A stretch of 64,000 bases of DNA. It comes from Rachycentron canadum (lineage: Eukaryota; Chordata; Actinopteri; Carangiformes; Rachycentridae). The stretch lies in contig CM076671.1 of NCBI GenBank assembly GCA_038496675.1, forward strand, positions 5,460,133 to 5,524,132, given 5' to 3'. Below the pieces are notes generated by a model. It worked only from the letters and a program-made list of their open reading frames with translations. It made no database searches and was not told the origin of the DNA. The position numbers were made by a program, and so were the translations under genes. Of the stretch, positions 52,816 through 64,000 are shown piece after piece (the stretch's first letter is position 1; the number at the start of each line of letters is the position of its first letter).

Positions 52816-55720
52816 TAATGATACATATACATATATACAGGTACTTGATAAATATTGGTCAGGTATCTATTAATATAATATAAATATTAAATAATTAACC
52901 ACATCAGTAACAGTATTTTGTTCCTCAGAAGTTTGGAAATGTTGGAAGCTGTTAAAAAGTAACTTATTAGCAGTGTAATCCACCTCCTCCCCATTCATCT
53001 GTTTCTGCCTCTGTCACCCACTCCTTCCCTTTTCCTCCCTCAGTCTAAACATCATCTATCTTCTGTCCTCCCTTCTCTTCCTCATCACTCCATCACTCCG
53101 TAACTTAAACACATTACATGACGTCATTCATCGCGCAGCACCTCCCTCTGTCCATCTGTCGCCATCTCTCTCAGGCTCATCCCCTTTGTCATCATCTTCC
53201 TTTACCGTCCAACATGTGTTTACTGCATTACATCCTTGTAAAGAGCAGATAAAGCACATTAGAGACCTCCTTGCTCAGGGCTTGTGTGTGTGTGTGCATT
53301 TCTTTGTGTTTTGGTTGTTTGGAAATTATTGAGCAAACACAAGTAGAGTGGAACACCATTTCCTGTCGTGTTTAGATGCACACGTTTCTTTGCACCTGTG
53401 TCTTCACAACTATGTATATATGCATGCGCTGTATGCCTGCACATAAACACATATGTTCACCCACAGCGGTGGAGCACTGCAGGGATTAGTGTGCACTCAC
53501 AGACAGCTGCACCATGGGAACAACTTCCCCCTCAGCAACACAGCTGACAGTGAAGTTACACAGGGACATGAATCCTATGGGAAGAAGACGAGTGGGAGGG
53601 ATGTTTTGGTGTGCATCAATATACTAATTAATATATAGTATTGCTATTATTGGCATAGACGAGCAGCAAGTGGACACATAGTTTTGGCAGTTGTGTAACT
53701 TGTTGGCAGGTATGGTCAAGCAAATTAAGAATATAAAACTAGTTCTTACTTTTACAACCAAAACGTTCCAAGAACCAGAGAGAATCTCAGGAAGCGATTC
53801 AAAAAAGGTCCAATTTGTGTCTGAGTCAAAGACACATTTTCAACACACGAGGAAACGGCAAGCAAAGAGTCTTAATGTTGCTCTTTGTAATTACTGTTGC
53901 GTGACGTTTCTGAACCTGGAGCTATCTGTAATTATGTCAGAACAAGAGACGGGGCTCAGTCAAAACCTGACAAGTCCTCATGACTGTTTTTTTTCTTTAT
54001 TACTGAGTATCTGTGTCAATATCTACACAAAACAGTTGCTCAATGAATGTGCTCCAGCTGATGGCTGCTCCTAGGAAATAAAACCTGCAATATACATTAG
54101 GTTTGATGCTTTGCTGTTGTCCTACGCTATTTTGTGTAATGTCTGTAGGACAAATAAGTCTTGAGCAGGATCTCTCTTAATATCCAGCATGGACACTCGA
54201 GTTGTGCTGCAGTGTTCATCCAGTAGAGTGTAAAGGTTAAGCTGCAAACGATCGCTGGAAAGAGGCCACAGAGGGATGAGATGCAGGGGGAGGCAGGGGG
54301 AGGCAGGGGGAGTAGACTTGGTGGGACCTTTTATGCATTTGGGTGCGTGGGCCCCTTGTCTCATAATCCACCCATGTCTGTGACCCCAGTGGCATGGAGG
54401 TAAAAGGAATTCACTGTGTGGCCTCCAAAGCGTGAGAACTGAAATATTGAGTATTAGTGCTCTGCTCGCTCTCTAGTCCACAGACATCAGGGTGAGCAGC
54501 TTCTTTCAGCTGAAGGACGTCACTGTGAAGTGTCCAGAGCTGTGTGGGTTATCCAGAGACGCGTTGAATTTTTCACATTGTGTGTTTTGTTTTGGGTTTT
54601 TTTTTCTTGGTGAAGGCAGGAACTGTGACTCATGTTGTCTCAGTGCGCGCGTGTGTGTGCGCGCGTGCGTTTCCTGTGCTCAAGTTTCAAGGAAAAATGT
54701 GATTAACCGCCAAACCTGTCGCATACTGTGACAAATCATTTCTCATGTCACTGCATTCGTAAGTTTGTGAGAAGGTGTTACACATCATATTAATGAAATG
54801 CTAATAGAAACACAAGTTGTTGAACAAAGTATGTTCTCAGCAGAACATCTGGCTCCACTTTGTCTGCCACTAAAGGTCTTTTGGTCTGCAGCAACATGTA
54901 ATCTGATAATTAGCTCCATTAAACAGATGAGGTCTGAAGGATCATAAATGTGAATTTATAGTTTTTGTTTTTCTGAAGAAAACAATAAATTAATATAAAT
55001 AAAAGCTCTATAAATATATATCGTCACATGTAAAGGATAAAACTGTTATTCAATTTGTTTGTTTCTTGTTTAAATCCAGTGATTACAGTAAAAGCAGGTA
55101 ACACTGTGTTAGTCTGTCTCATAAATCTGTTAAAACAACCCACAAATATATAATGTCATTCTTTAAACAAGGTATTTTGTTAAAACTGTAGAGAACTGTA
55201 GTTTTTACCAAACGTTTCTCAAACTGGAATAAATGATGTATTTGTTCGGGACTATTTTCAGCTGCGGATTAATATACGCCCAGAGAGAATTGGCAGCAGC
55301 TGGATAGTTTATGCAGGCTTGATGTGATTTCAACAGGGGAGCTCAGATGAATAAGATAGATTTGTCACAAATAGTGAGTTACAAACAGGTTAAATGTTGG
55401 GTAAAGGAGCAATTAGCAAACTAGTATCGAGTGAAGTATCAACAAAGGTGTGGTGCCTACGTTGGTTTAATTTGGACAGCAGCCAAACCCTCAGCTGTTT
55501 TTACCCATATGGACACACACAAAAGACGTCTGGATGTTGGGTGTGACAGCATATTCCACCATAAAGCAACTAGTTTGTCCCTGCATGAATTGCTGTTCAC
55601 AGGTTAATGCAGCTTTGAGTATATGAGTGTGTGTTTGTTCCTACACAAATGATTGGTAGATTACTTACCACCTCACCTTTGTAGCTCATTGTTCTGACAC
55701 AATAGGCCAAAAGGGGAACA

Positions 55721-55726
55721 GTGTGT

Positions 55727-55767
<41 letters not shown>
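55721..55767 (+). repeat. (TG)n microsatellite
   Basis: About 23 TG units with one AT interruption. Confidence 0.95.
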
Positions 55768-55768
<1 letters not shown>

Positions 55769-58499
55769 ATATTCCTTGTAGATGCCTGAAAACGGTTCTC
55801 CTGTTGGAGCTTGTTTTTATGATGGGCATGGTCAAATGCACTCACACAAAATATCCATCATTATGCTTCACTGCTTAGTTAGCGATCATATTTACCGTGA
55901 GGCTGATTTAATCTTTTAGAAGTGGAGCTATTGACAGATTATTACAAACCAGCATATGTGTGTGTGACTTTACATGAACTGCAGTTATGCTACAAGGAAG
56001 CCTTTCCAGAGATTAGAGATTAATGCTGGGGAGGAGTCTGACAAGTTCTCAACCAGCATTATCAAGATCATTTAACTCTGTGCTTGGTTTCTTGTTGTGT
56101 TACTAATTATTGCTAGGTTTTTTTCCCCCACTAGCAGGGAGGCTCAGAGATAAAGTGTCATTAGTCTGACACCTTGTTGTAGAGCAAGATAATTCAACAC
56201 TTCATTGTTGTTGGTTCCAAGGCCTTAGACTAAAAGTTTGTACTTTGCCCCCAGGCAGCAGCTGCTAGGTAACAGTGTGCCTGAAAGTATTTGCACCTGA
56301 GATAATCATACCTACAAATCAGGTGCACATTTTTTTTTTTTTTTTTTTTTTTTAAGCTTCATTTGTTGTCACGTCTTTCATTACTTGAGAAAGTAATGAA
56401 ACACCAGACAAGACTGACACCAGAACTGTACTGGATTTCAGATCTACAGCGTCTCAATTCATGAAGCCTGGATGTTTTATCCCCCCCTCAGTTTGTGATC
56501 ACTGGCTTCGTCTGTCTTGTCGTCATTAGAGTTGAATTTAGAGTAGATTTAGAGAACCATCCTCTGTGGTGTACATTAGCTGGATCATTATTGTCACTCA
56601 GTGTCATCAGTTATCCATTTAATTAACATTTAAAGAAAGAATTTTGTTCAATCTTTGATGCTATTTAAGCTAATTGTTAACTCAAAGCATGGTGTGCCTG
56701 TTCTGCCATTTTTCTTTCTTGATGTGTGACTTCGACGTGCTGCTGCGTGCGGACACACAGCATTCATTACCACTGGAATGACTGGCATGTTATTGCAGTC
56801 ATGGATGTGTGTGTTGGGGAGAAAACAGTGGTAGAGCAATGACATCACCATTAGAGATATTTTTCTCTCTTTTGAAGCACTGTCACTGAAACTGTGACAG
56901 TTTGAGTCTTTTCAACACATTGCTGTTTTTTTTTTTTTTTTGTTGTTTTTTTTTTTCTTCCCCTGCTCTGAAATTCTTTTGTTAAAATAACAGCGTACCA
57001 CTTTGCTCCTCCTGGGGAAAAAATAAAGCTTTGTTCATCACTGATTCACACACACACTTACATGGCGCTTCCTTTTAGCCTCCAAAGAAGCCGACAGTCA
57101 TACAGGAATAGAGAACAATAAGGCTGATGTTCAACAGCCACGATTGTCAAGTGTCCATCAAGATGATTTTATTGTGATTCAGAGTAAAAAATCGTGATGA
57201 GGGAACAAACCTTGTAACTAAGGGTACACCCTCAAACAGCTTGTGCTGTGTTTTAATTGTGCTGTTGTTTAGAATAGTTGAGCAAAATCTCTAAATGATA
57301 GTTGAATAACAGAGATGACAAGTGAAAGTGTAGTTTTCCCAGAAAATCTGTCAGTTTTGGCAAAAATTCAGGATTAATCTCGAGGATATCAAGTCCCAGC
57401 ATTTAACCCTTTCAGTGGTAATAAAAAGTCATTTGTAGTGACAACCACACGGAGAATTACCACCCTAACCGTCACCTCTGTTGTTCCCTCACACCTGAAA
57501 AGAGTGTTTTAGCTTCTTTGGGCTCAATGTTTTGGATTTAAAGCACATTACAGTCATTTGGCTCAGTCTCGCATCGCAAAATATATCCATCCTATTATTC
57601 AGCCAAATACTTGTTTTCCTCTGGCCCAGTATACACCCATGTAAGGCATGATAATCAGGTGCTTCTTCCAGATCTGGACCAAACCTGCACTCAGAAAACC
57701 TTAAGGCTCTCAGACAATACCAGAGAGTAACAGCCAGAATCTGCTCAGATGTGCAAGTATATGGGCCAGACTTGGGCCGAGGTCCCAGGCATATGTTGGG
57801 CCCGAAGTTTTATTTTGCTCTGTGGGTTGCATTCATCATCCTCTTTTCCAGCTACAGCAGGGATCTTTTTACAGCAAAAATAGCTGATGAATCCACTGTA
57901 CACCTGCCCTGCTCCAAACAATATTCAGACAAAGTTAGAGAGGAGAGTGATATTGGACTTGGATTCATCTAGTGACCAAGGACACAACAAAAAATGAATG
58001 AAAAATTTGCTCAGTGTTTTCTGGATGTTTTAATTAAGAAACCTCTTTATGATGATCATGATTACAGGTCACTGTTGCGTTTACGCAGCTTTAAATAATT
58101 GAAGCTGCTCATTTTGAAGCTAAAATTAAATATCCCACTGTCAGCTGACATTTTCATAACGGCCTAGTTCAGTTTTGCCTGTATCATCATATCCCAGGAT
58201 CCTTTCTGTTTTCAGTCATTCAATAATGGCTGACAAGGAAGTAAAGGGAATAACACTCACACATTTAATGAGGAGCAGATTAACTCTTTTAAATGTGCAC
58301 AGGAACAACGCCCTGCAACGTAAATCATATTTTACAATAACTGAGGTAAATATAACAATATAGCCTTCTCTCCTCTTTTGGCTCCTCCACTCCTTGTTTC
58401 CTCTTCCTCCCTCCCTCCTCTCCACACTCACCAAATTACCCAGCTGTCTTTGCAAGGCCGACAGGCAGCCGTTAATTAGGCAATCTCACGCTCCGTTAG

Positions 58500-58830
58500 C
58501 CAGCCGGGGAGACAGAATGAGGTAGAGAAAGAATAGTCGGCGAGATGGAGAGAAGGTGGGAGTGAATGGGGAGGAAAAGTGGAGGGAGCTAAACCAGATT
58601 GTTAAAGTGAGCAAGAGTGGGACAGAATGAATAGAGGAGGCAATAAATGGAGGAAGAGTGGCTCAAGAACAGCGTGCAGTGTTTCCTAAAAAGAGAAATG
58701 AGGAGGAGAGTGAATTCTAACAAAGTGGCGAAAAGAGGAATGGGAAGAGAGGAAGGGAGAGAGGGATGAAGAGAGGATGGACAGTGAAGAATTTGAAGTG
58801 GGGAGGGGTGATGAGAGCATGACAGAAAGG
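58500..58830 (+). other. Purine-rich block
   Basis: A/G-rich + strand with GAGAGG, GGAAGA and GGAGGA runs, preceded at 58365-58435 by a pyrimidine-rich stretch. Low complexity, no coding signal. Confidence 0.6.
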
Positions 58831-61800
58831 CTCAATGATTCCCACTCCATTAACTGGTTGTGGTGAACCAATAACAACCAGACAAAAACTAACAAAAAGA
58901 ACCTGATGCTACATTATTGAGCAATAAATTTCCACTTTCATCAAAATGTTGAAGCCACATCCTGATGGCGTTTAGTCAAGAGAGTGAACTCAAAGAAACT
59001 GCATAGTACATCATGGTTTTCTCAGCCATTCATGACATCTGTTTCCACCAGAAGATGTAACACCATCACCAAATCCTCTTCCCTCCCTGGTTACTGTTAA
59101 CCAGGCCTCACTGACCTCAGAGCTTCCATCAGAACAAACTAATGAATTGTCTAACTTTTATTGCTTGTCTGCCTTTGTGGCTAATACATAACTATATGGC
59201 AGCTGAATTGGAGTTGAGGTGATGTAGCATATATTGTTCCTCAGTCTGCTGTGTATCACAACGACCTACAATGTATTATAAAGTTAAGTGATGATTCTTA
59301 ATTAGTTTTCACCAGTTTTGTCCGTCTCAACAAGGACAAACCTAAGTTGAGCTGATCCTTTGGGGGATTTTGATGTTCAGACTTTTCATAGAGCCTTTTA
59401 AATAAAGCTGGTGATAGTTTTATACACACAGAAATACAGATGTGGTCTGTTAATATTTTGTCACTTGATTAATGAATCTGAATTGGATGCCATAAAAAGC
59501 TCTTCTGTTCCAAAAGTATTTCAGGTAAAACCCAAGTTGTTTATTCATTTGCCATCAAAACATTATTTCCAATATTCAGTGGCCTCTGTTTGACTTCTTT
59601 TCAGGTGTTCAGCAGAAGCTGTCTTGACTGAAAACATGAAAGTGTCTCAGTCTGAATGTTTATACTGTCAGGAAAAAGTGGAGCGAATGGTTGACAAGCA
59701 AACATGAAGAGAGAAATGGTAGAAACGTAAATGCAGGAAACTGAGTGGAAGAGGTGAGGAAAAACGAGGTGACGGCAAAGCGCAAATTGAAAATGTTGAG
59801 CAGACAGTCAGTGCAGCACCATTATTTTCACTCCATTAGGTCTTCAGTTAAACAGGAAGGGGAGCAGAGATGCAGCTTTAAAGGGATCCTCAGAAATGGT
59901 AGGTTTGAGAATGATCAGACAGCAGCTTTTAACTGAAGTTTTCAGTGTGAACAGATGAAACATTGTGGCCGCACACAGGCGGGTGTCCTCTGTTCAGGTG
60001 GGAGTCAGTGGGGACATTCAACAGGAGAAACCCTAGAAGAGTTGCAAGAATCAAGTTTATGGGTTTTGCAGTATTTCCTTAACTTGAGCCTCTGATACCT
60101 TTCTATGAAACATGTCTTTTTACATCTACATTACATCTTAATTTAGATTTTATTTTGAAAAAACATTACATTGACCATAATTTAAGTTTAAAGTTTAAAC
60201 CCCTTTAAAACCAGTCTACAACTCATTCATAACAATGATATCCAGGGTTGATCCTACAAAGCTGTTAATATACAGACATATGAGGCATATATAAGTTAGT
60301 TATCAAGGAAAAATATTTGAATGAGAAGAATCAAGTTTATAACAAGGAAGTGCTGTCAAAAAAATCAAAAGCTCTTTAAAATAATTCGTTTTTTTTTAAT
60401 TAGTCTTGGTGGAAATACATGAGCCTTGTTGGCATTATTCATAATATCTAGTGTCTTTAGGCTTTAATATTTTTTAAATAACATAAATATTTCTTGTTGA
60501 ACCAGTCGATGAAACATCCTCATGCCACTGATAATTAAAACCAAGATGGAAATTTAAAGGTTTATTTGTAATATTATTACAAGCTGGGAATTATGAGACT
60601 GTAGCATTAGCTTCATAAGAGAAACTAGTTTGATTGATATCAAATGGAAACAACACTCAAACTCTGAAAATGAAACCCACACTAATGAAATTCTCTTTGG
60701 CAGCTTTTACACTCTGCTTATTAAAGATATTGAATGTAGTGTATCTTTAAATCTCTGCAATTGGCTGCTAATGAAACCTGCATCTGTCTAACTCATCAGT
60801 CATGGATTCAGAAGGCATCTGCAAGTAAAACATGGCAAATATCAAGTAAAATTTATATTCATTTACCAGAGGTCTCATTAAGCATGCAGCATGTAGCGAG
60901 GGAAACTTTGCATCCCAGTGGCTTTGTTTCTGTGCGACTAAATAGTGTTTTTATAGTGTTTAGTATTCCTCTCTACCAGCGCTGTCCTGCTTTATGGAGC
61001 AGAGAACACACACACAGTTTCATCAGTAGCACTGGTGGTAATTGTCAGTCTTTTGTGTGTCTGTGTGTGTGTGTGTTTTAGGCAGTTTTACGCCTTGGAC
61101 TCTCCTCAAGGGATTAATCCAGAGAAATCCAATCAGACTGTCTTCATTTCCACAGCCAGCCATTTTAGTTTTATTAGCTCAGACAGAAGCCAGATATTCT
61201 ATTAGAGATGCACTGTAGTTCCTCCGCTGCCATCCAATCACCAGAGTGCCCCCCCCCCGCTTGTTGAAGCTGCTGCACCACCCACAACTGTGTTATTAGT
61301 AATGAAGCTGGTTGTCAGTTCGTCTGTCAGCCGACTGCTCAGCTCATTACTTCTGCCAAAACTTTGACAGCTGTACCACCATAACCGTAACTCTGCTGTT
61401 CGACCAAATTGATATGAATGTAATACACTAGGTTTGTGATAGTCTGGAGTTTTTCTTATTGTCAACACCGAAACAGGACCAAACTTTATTGAGCTCCAAG
61501 CGCAACAAACATGTATTAATCCGCTGTTGCAAATAGTCCCTAACAAATGCACTATTTGTTCCTGTCTTAAAACTTAAAAATGTCTGAAAACTTTTTTTAA
61601 TAAGCAGAGGAAAAGTTTGCAAGACTGAAATCCTCTTAAATAACTTCTTTCTTAAAGAAATTCAAGTTATAGTTAAATGAGTTTCTCTTCCATCATAAGT
61701 CATCGCCAAGTTTTCCTGTTTATTCACTCATTCAGATTCTTATCACCATCAGTTTAACTAACCAGGAAAAACTGTCTTTTGCTGTGTTCAGGTGCTCAAC

Positions 61801-64000
61801 ATAAGCATCAGAAAAGAGAAAATTTCAATGCATTGATAACTTCTACATTTCTGCATATGACATGTTTCTTGCCTCTGTCTTCACTGTTCAGTGAGGACAG
61901 AAAAATCTCAATCTCATAGGATTACCAAGAGAAGAAGAGGGCTTTACTGTCTGTTCTGCAGGCTGTAAAACATTGTTGTGACTATAACTGATTCCTTTTA
62001 AGGCAGAAGGCAAAGACTGGGACCTGCTGTCATGGGCTGCGTCACAAATCTCTGCCCAAAGACCCAGTTTGTTTTCTCTCATCCTTGCACTGTTGTCCAA
62101 ACCAAGGCCTTGTGTTGGGTGTTATATTGTGTGCTTGTTATCCCACATTCATCGGCCAACATTTTTGAATGATTTTATGTTTATAAAACTATAACAAGCT
62201 TATGACCTCACTTCTTTCAGTCTGTCAGGTGAGCATCTGTAGCAACACGTACACACTTTCCTATTTGTTCTGGTTCCTCAGCTGTGCAGCGAGGCAGTGC
62301 ACACAGTGCCTATGGCTTATCAAGTGACTGTTGGGTGAGAGTCAGTGAGTTCACGACTTCATAAGGGGGTGTGGGGGGTGGAAAGGTCTGTATAGAGGGG
62401 ACAGCAAGAGTCTGCAGGAACAGCTGTGGGCAACAAACTGAGTCAGCCTGCTGGTGGGGGATCAGATACTGCTATAGCACCTCCCAAATCAGGAGGGTGA
62501 GGGTGTCTCTGGTGATACGACGTGCTCTCCGGAGACACAGCTTGAGATGCGTTCACATTGCCAAGCACCTCTCACTGTTGATTTATGGCTGCACGATAAA
62601 CAAAATAATCTCCTCAGTCACTAAGTATTGCAAATCTCCTTCCCTCCCTCCGTCGCTCTCCTCGTTACACGTCCGCTCTGCCATCAAGAACAAAGACAGT
62701 AAAGGATGGAGGCTAACTGTGAGAAAGCAGAGGCTTTCTAATTATAGCCCCATTCCTCGAATATTGGTGTCGTCACTGAAACAAGTAACCAGAGTTCATG
62801 CGTCAGTCCCGTGGAATTATGCAAAATGTGTCTTTGATCATTAACGGCAATGTCAGACACCAACCTGGTGCTATCACAACGTCACAGTATCTTCTCACTG
62901 TCAGCGAGGCAGTTTTTAAATGAAATGATTATATAAGAATAAAGTCATAGTGATTATATAAAGGATTAAAATAGTTGTTATACACCCTGTCATCACAAAA
63001 CAACTTGTTCAAATAAATATAATCAAATGTGTTGTCATTGCAATACTGTAAGTTATTTTTACTTCACTCCAAACACAACAAAGAAAAACACCAGATGATG
63101 TAATTTTCTCTCAAAATTGCTCTATTTAAAGGATGACTTGGGTTTACTACAGCTTCAGGCCATCAAACAGGTTGCAAACAGGCCAATAGTTTATCCCAAT
63201 GATCCTTTTTTTACAGCAATATGTTGAAAATGTGACCATGAGCTTGTTTTGCTGTTGGTTTTAAATTGAGATAATTTGATTATGTTTTGGCTTTAGGGAC
63301 ATATCAATGTAAACAGGCTGATTAGTGGATTAATTGATCAGTTAATGATGCAACTATGCAACTCTGTAATTGTAAAATTGTGTCTTCAATGAAAATAAGT
63401 GTTGCTGATTTGCAAGAGGTGATAAATCTGAGATTTGGAAATGATTCTGCTCAGGTGGACAGTTAAGTGTGAGACATTGTGTGCAACTGTGGCTTGAGTC
63501 CTTCGTTTGAACGTCTGCAGTGTGATCCATAGCCTCCATCATCTGAACCAGGTGTGAGTTCAGGACGTGATTCCTGCATCAGGTCAGTCTGAGTCCACAC
63601 CCCGTGAGACTCTTCATACCCATCCTTCAGCTCACACATGAGCCCAGCCTGTTTTCCTTTTGCTGAGGCATGTACCAATGGGAGACCTGACTGATAAATG
63701 GTTCAGTTCATGGAGGGGTCCTCACTGTATTTGACCACACCCATGCAGAGGGTCCTGGTGGAGGATAGACATACTTTGAGGAAAATGTGAGGAAATGGGT
63801 TTTGTTGTTGTGAAAGTAGCTAATTTGTGTAGTTGAGAGACAAAAGTGAATAAAATGTTTGGCATTTTGTTTAAGTTGAGCTGAAAACAATTCTTTGGCC
63901 TAATGGATAAATCATCGCAGCTCCAGACAGTGATCATTGTGTCTTTATGTTGCTGTGAGGAAACATGTGGGTTTCCCTCAGGACGTTAATGGTGAAATCA

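Larger units (their letters stand above)
51457..64000 (+). other. ptgfrn: Presumed PTGFRN intron with assembly gap; no exon found
   Basis: I looked for the remaining domain 6 exons (VSW core, Y-C motif), a transmembrane helix and a basic tail on the + strand and did not find them. The stretch holds the TC microsatellite and gap, a teleost repeat (52590-52815), a TG repeat (55721-55767), T runs (56330-56353 and near 56930) and purine-rich DNA (about 58500-58830). Open frames are all under 160 codons and unrecognised. Confidence 0.5.

Noticed and set aside
57751..57800. GGGCCAGACTTGGGCCGAGG stretch resembling a 'gggccagatttgggcc' fish repeat
   Set aside because: Similarity is short and low complexity, and no boundaries are visible.
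1..64000. CRISPR array, tRNA, rRNA or prokaryotic operon
   Set aside because: The window is vertebrate intron/exon DNA; no regular spacer-repeat array or intact tRNA/rRNA was seen. The only tRNA-like sequence is the SINE head at about 34868.

Overview
The window is vertebrate genomic DNA, most likely from a spiny-rayed teleost fish. Coding sequence sits in short exons bounded by GT/AG sites and separated by AT-rich introns. (CA)n/(TG)n microsatellites are very abundant. Several dispersed repeats are of types I recognise from fish genomes: a hAT-type MITE with an intact 8-bp target duplication, tRNA-SINE/L2-tail repeats, and a LINE RT fragment. There are no bacterial operons, CRISPR arrays, or rRNA or tRNA genes. 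The sequence carries one unknown base (42256) and one 390-bp assembly gap (51701-52090) inside a TC microsatellite.

Two protein-coding genes can be assembled by hand, both on the + strand. (1) CD2, exons between 7068 and 11999: 8 coding exons that join in frame to 360 codons. They encode a signal peptide, a CD2-type V domain without the canonical disulfide, a four-cysteine C2 domain, a transmembrane helix with the CD2-like glycine run, and a Pro/His/Gln-rich tail ending in a PxPxPR motif. (2) PTGFRN (prostaglandin F2 receptor negative regulator, EWI-F/CD9P-1), exons from 16195 to 51456: 12 exons giving 735 codons. They encode a signal peptide, five complete Ig domains and the start of the sixth. 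The rest of the sixth domain, the transmembrane helix and the tail are not in readable sequence; they lie in the gap or beyond the window.

Layout: 1-7067, intergenic, with a degenerate tandem repeat at about 3210-3740. 7068-12651, CD2 with its 3' UTR and poly(A) signal. 12652-about 15760, intergenic, with a CTCF-like site and an old repeat copy. About 15770-16194, pyrimidine tract and GC-rich putative promoter of PTGFRN. 16195-51456, PTGFRN exons in large introns rich in microsatellites and old transposons. 51457-64000, no recognisable coding sequence, presumably a PTGFRN intron.

The head-to-tail CD2-PTGFRN pair is the same neighbourhood and orientation known in human 1p13 (CD2, PTGFRN, CD101), so this is an ancient immunoglobulin-superfamily cluster. 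CD2 is a T/NK-cell adhesion and co-stimulation receptor. PTGFRN is a tetraspanin (CD9/CD81) partner. Beyond linkage and shared Ig architecture the sequence shows no direct functional coupling. I found no wholly new system. The most notable points are the rewired CD2 tail, the EWI motif changed to EWT, the number of intradomain introns, a read-through reading frame with a hydrophobic segment after PTGFRN domain 5, and several structural repeats.
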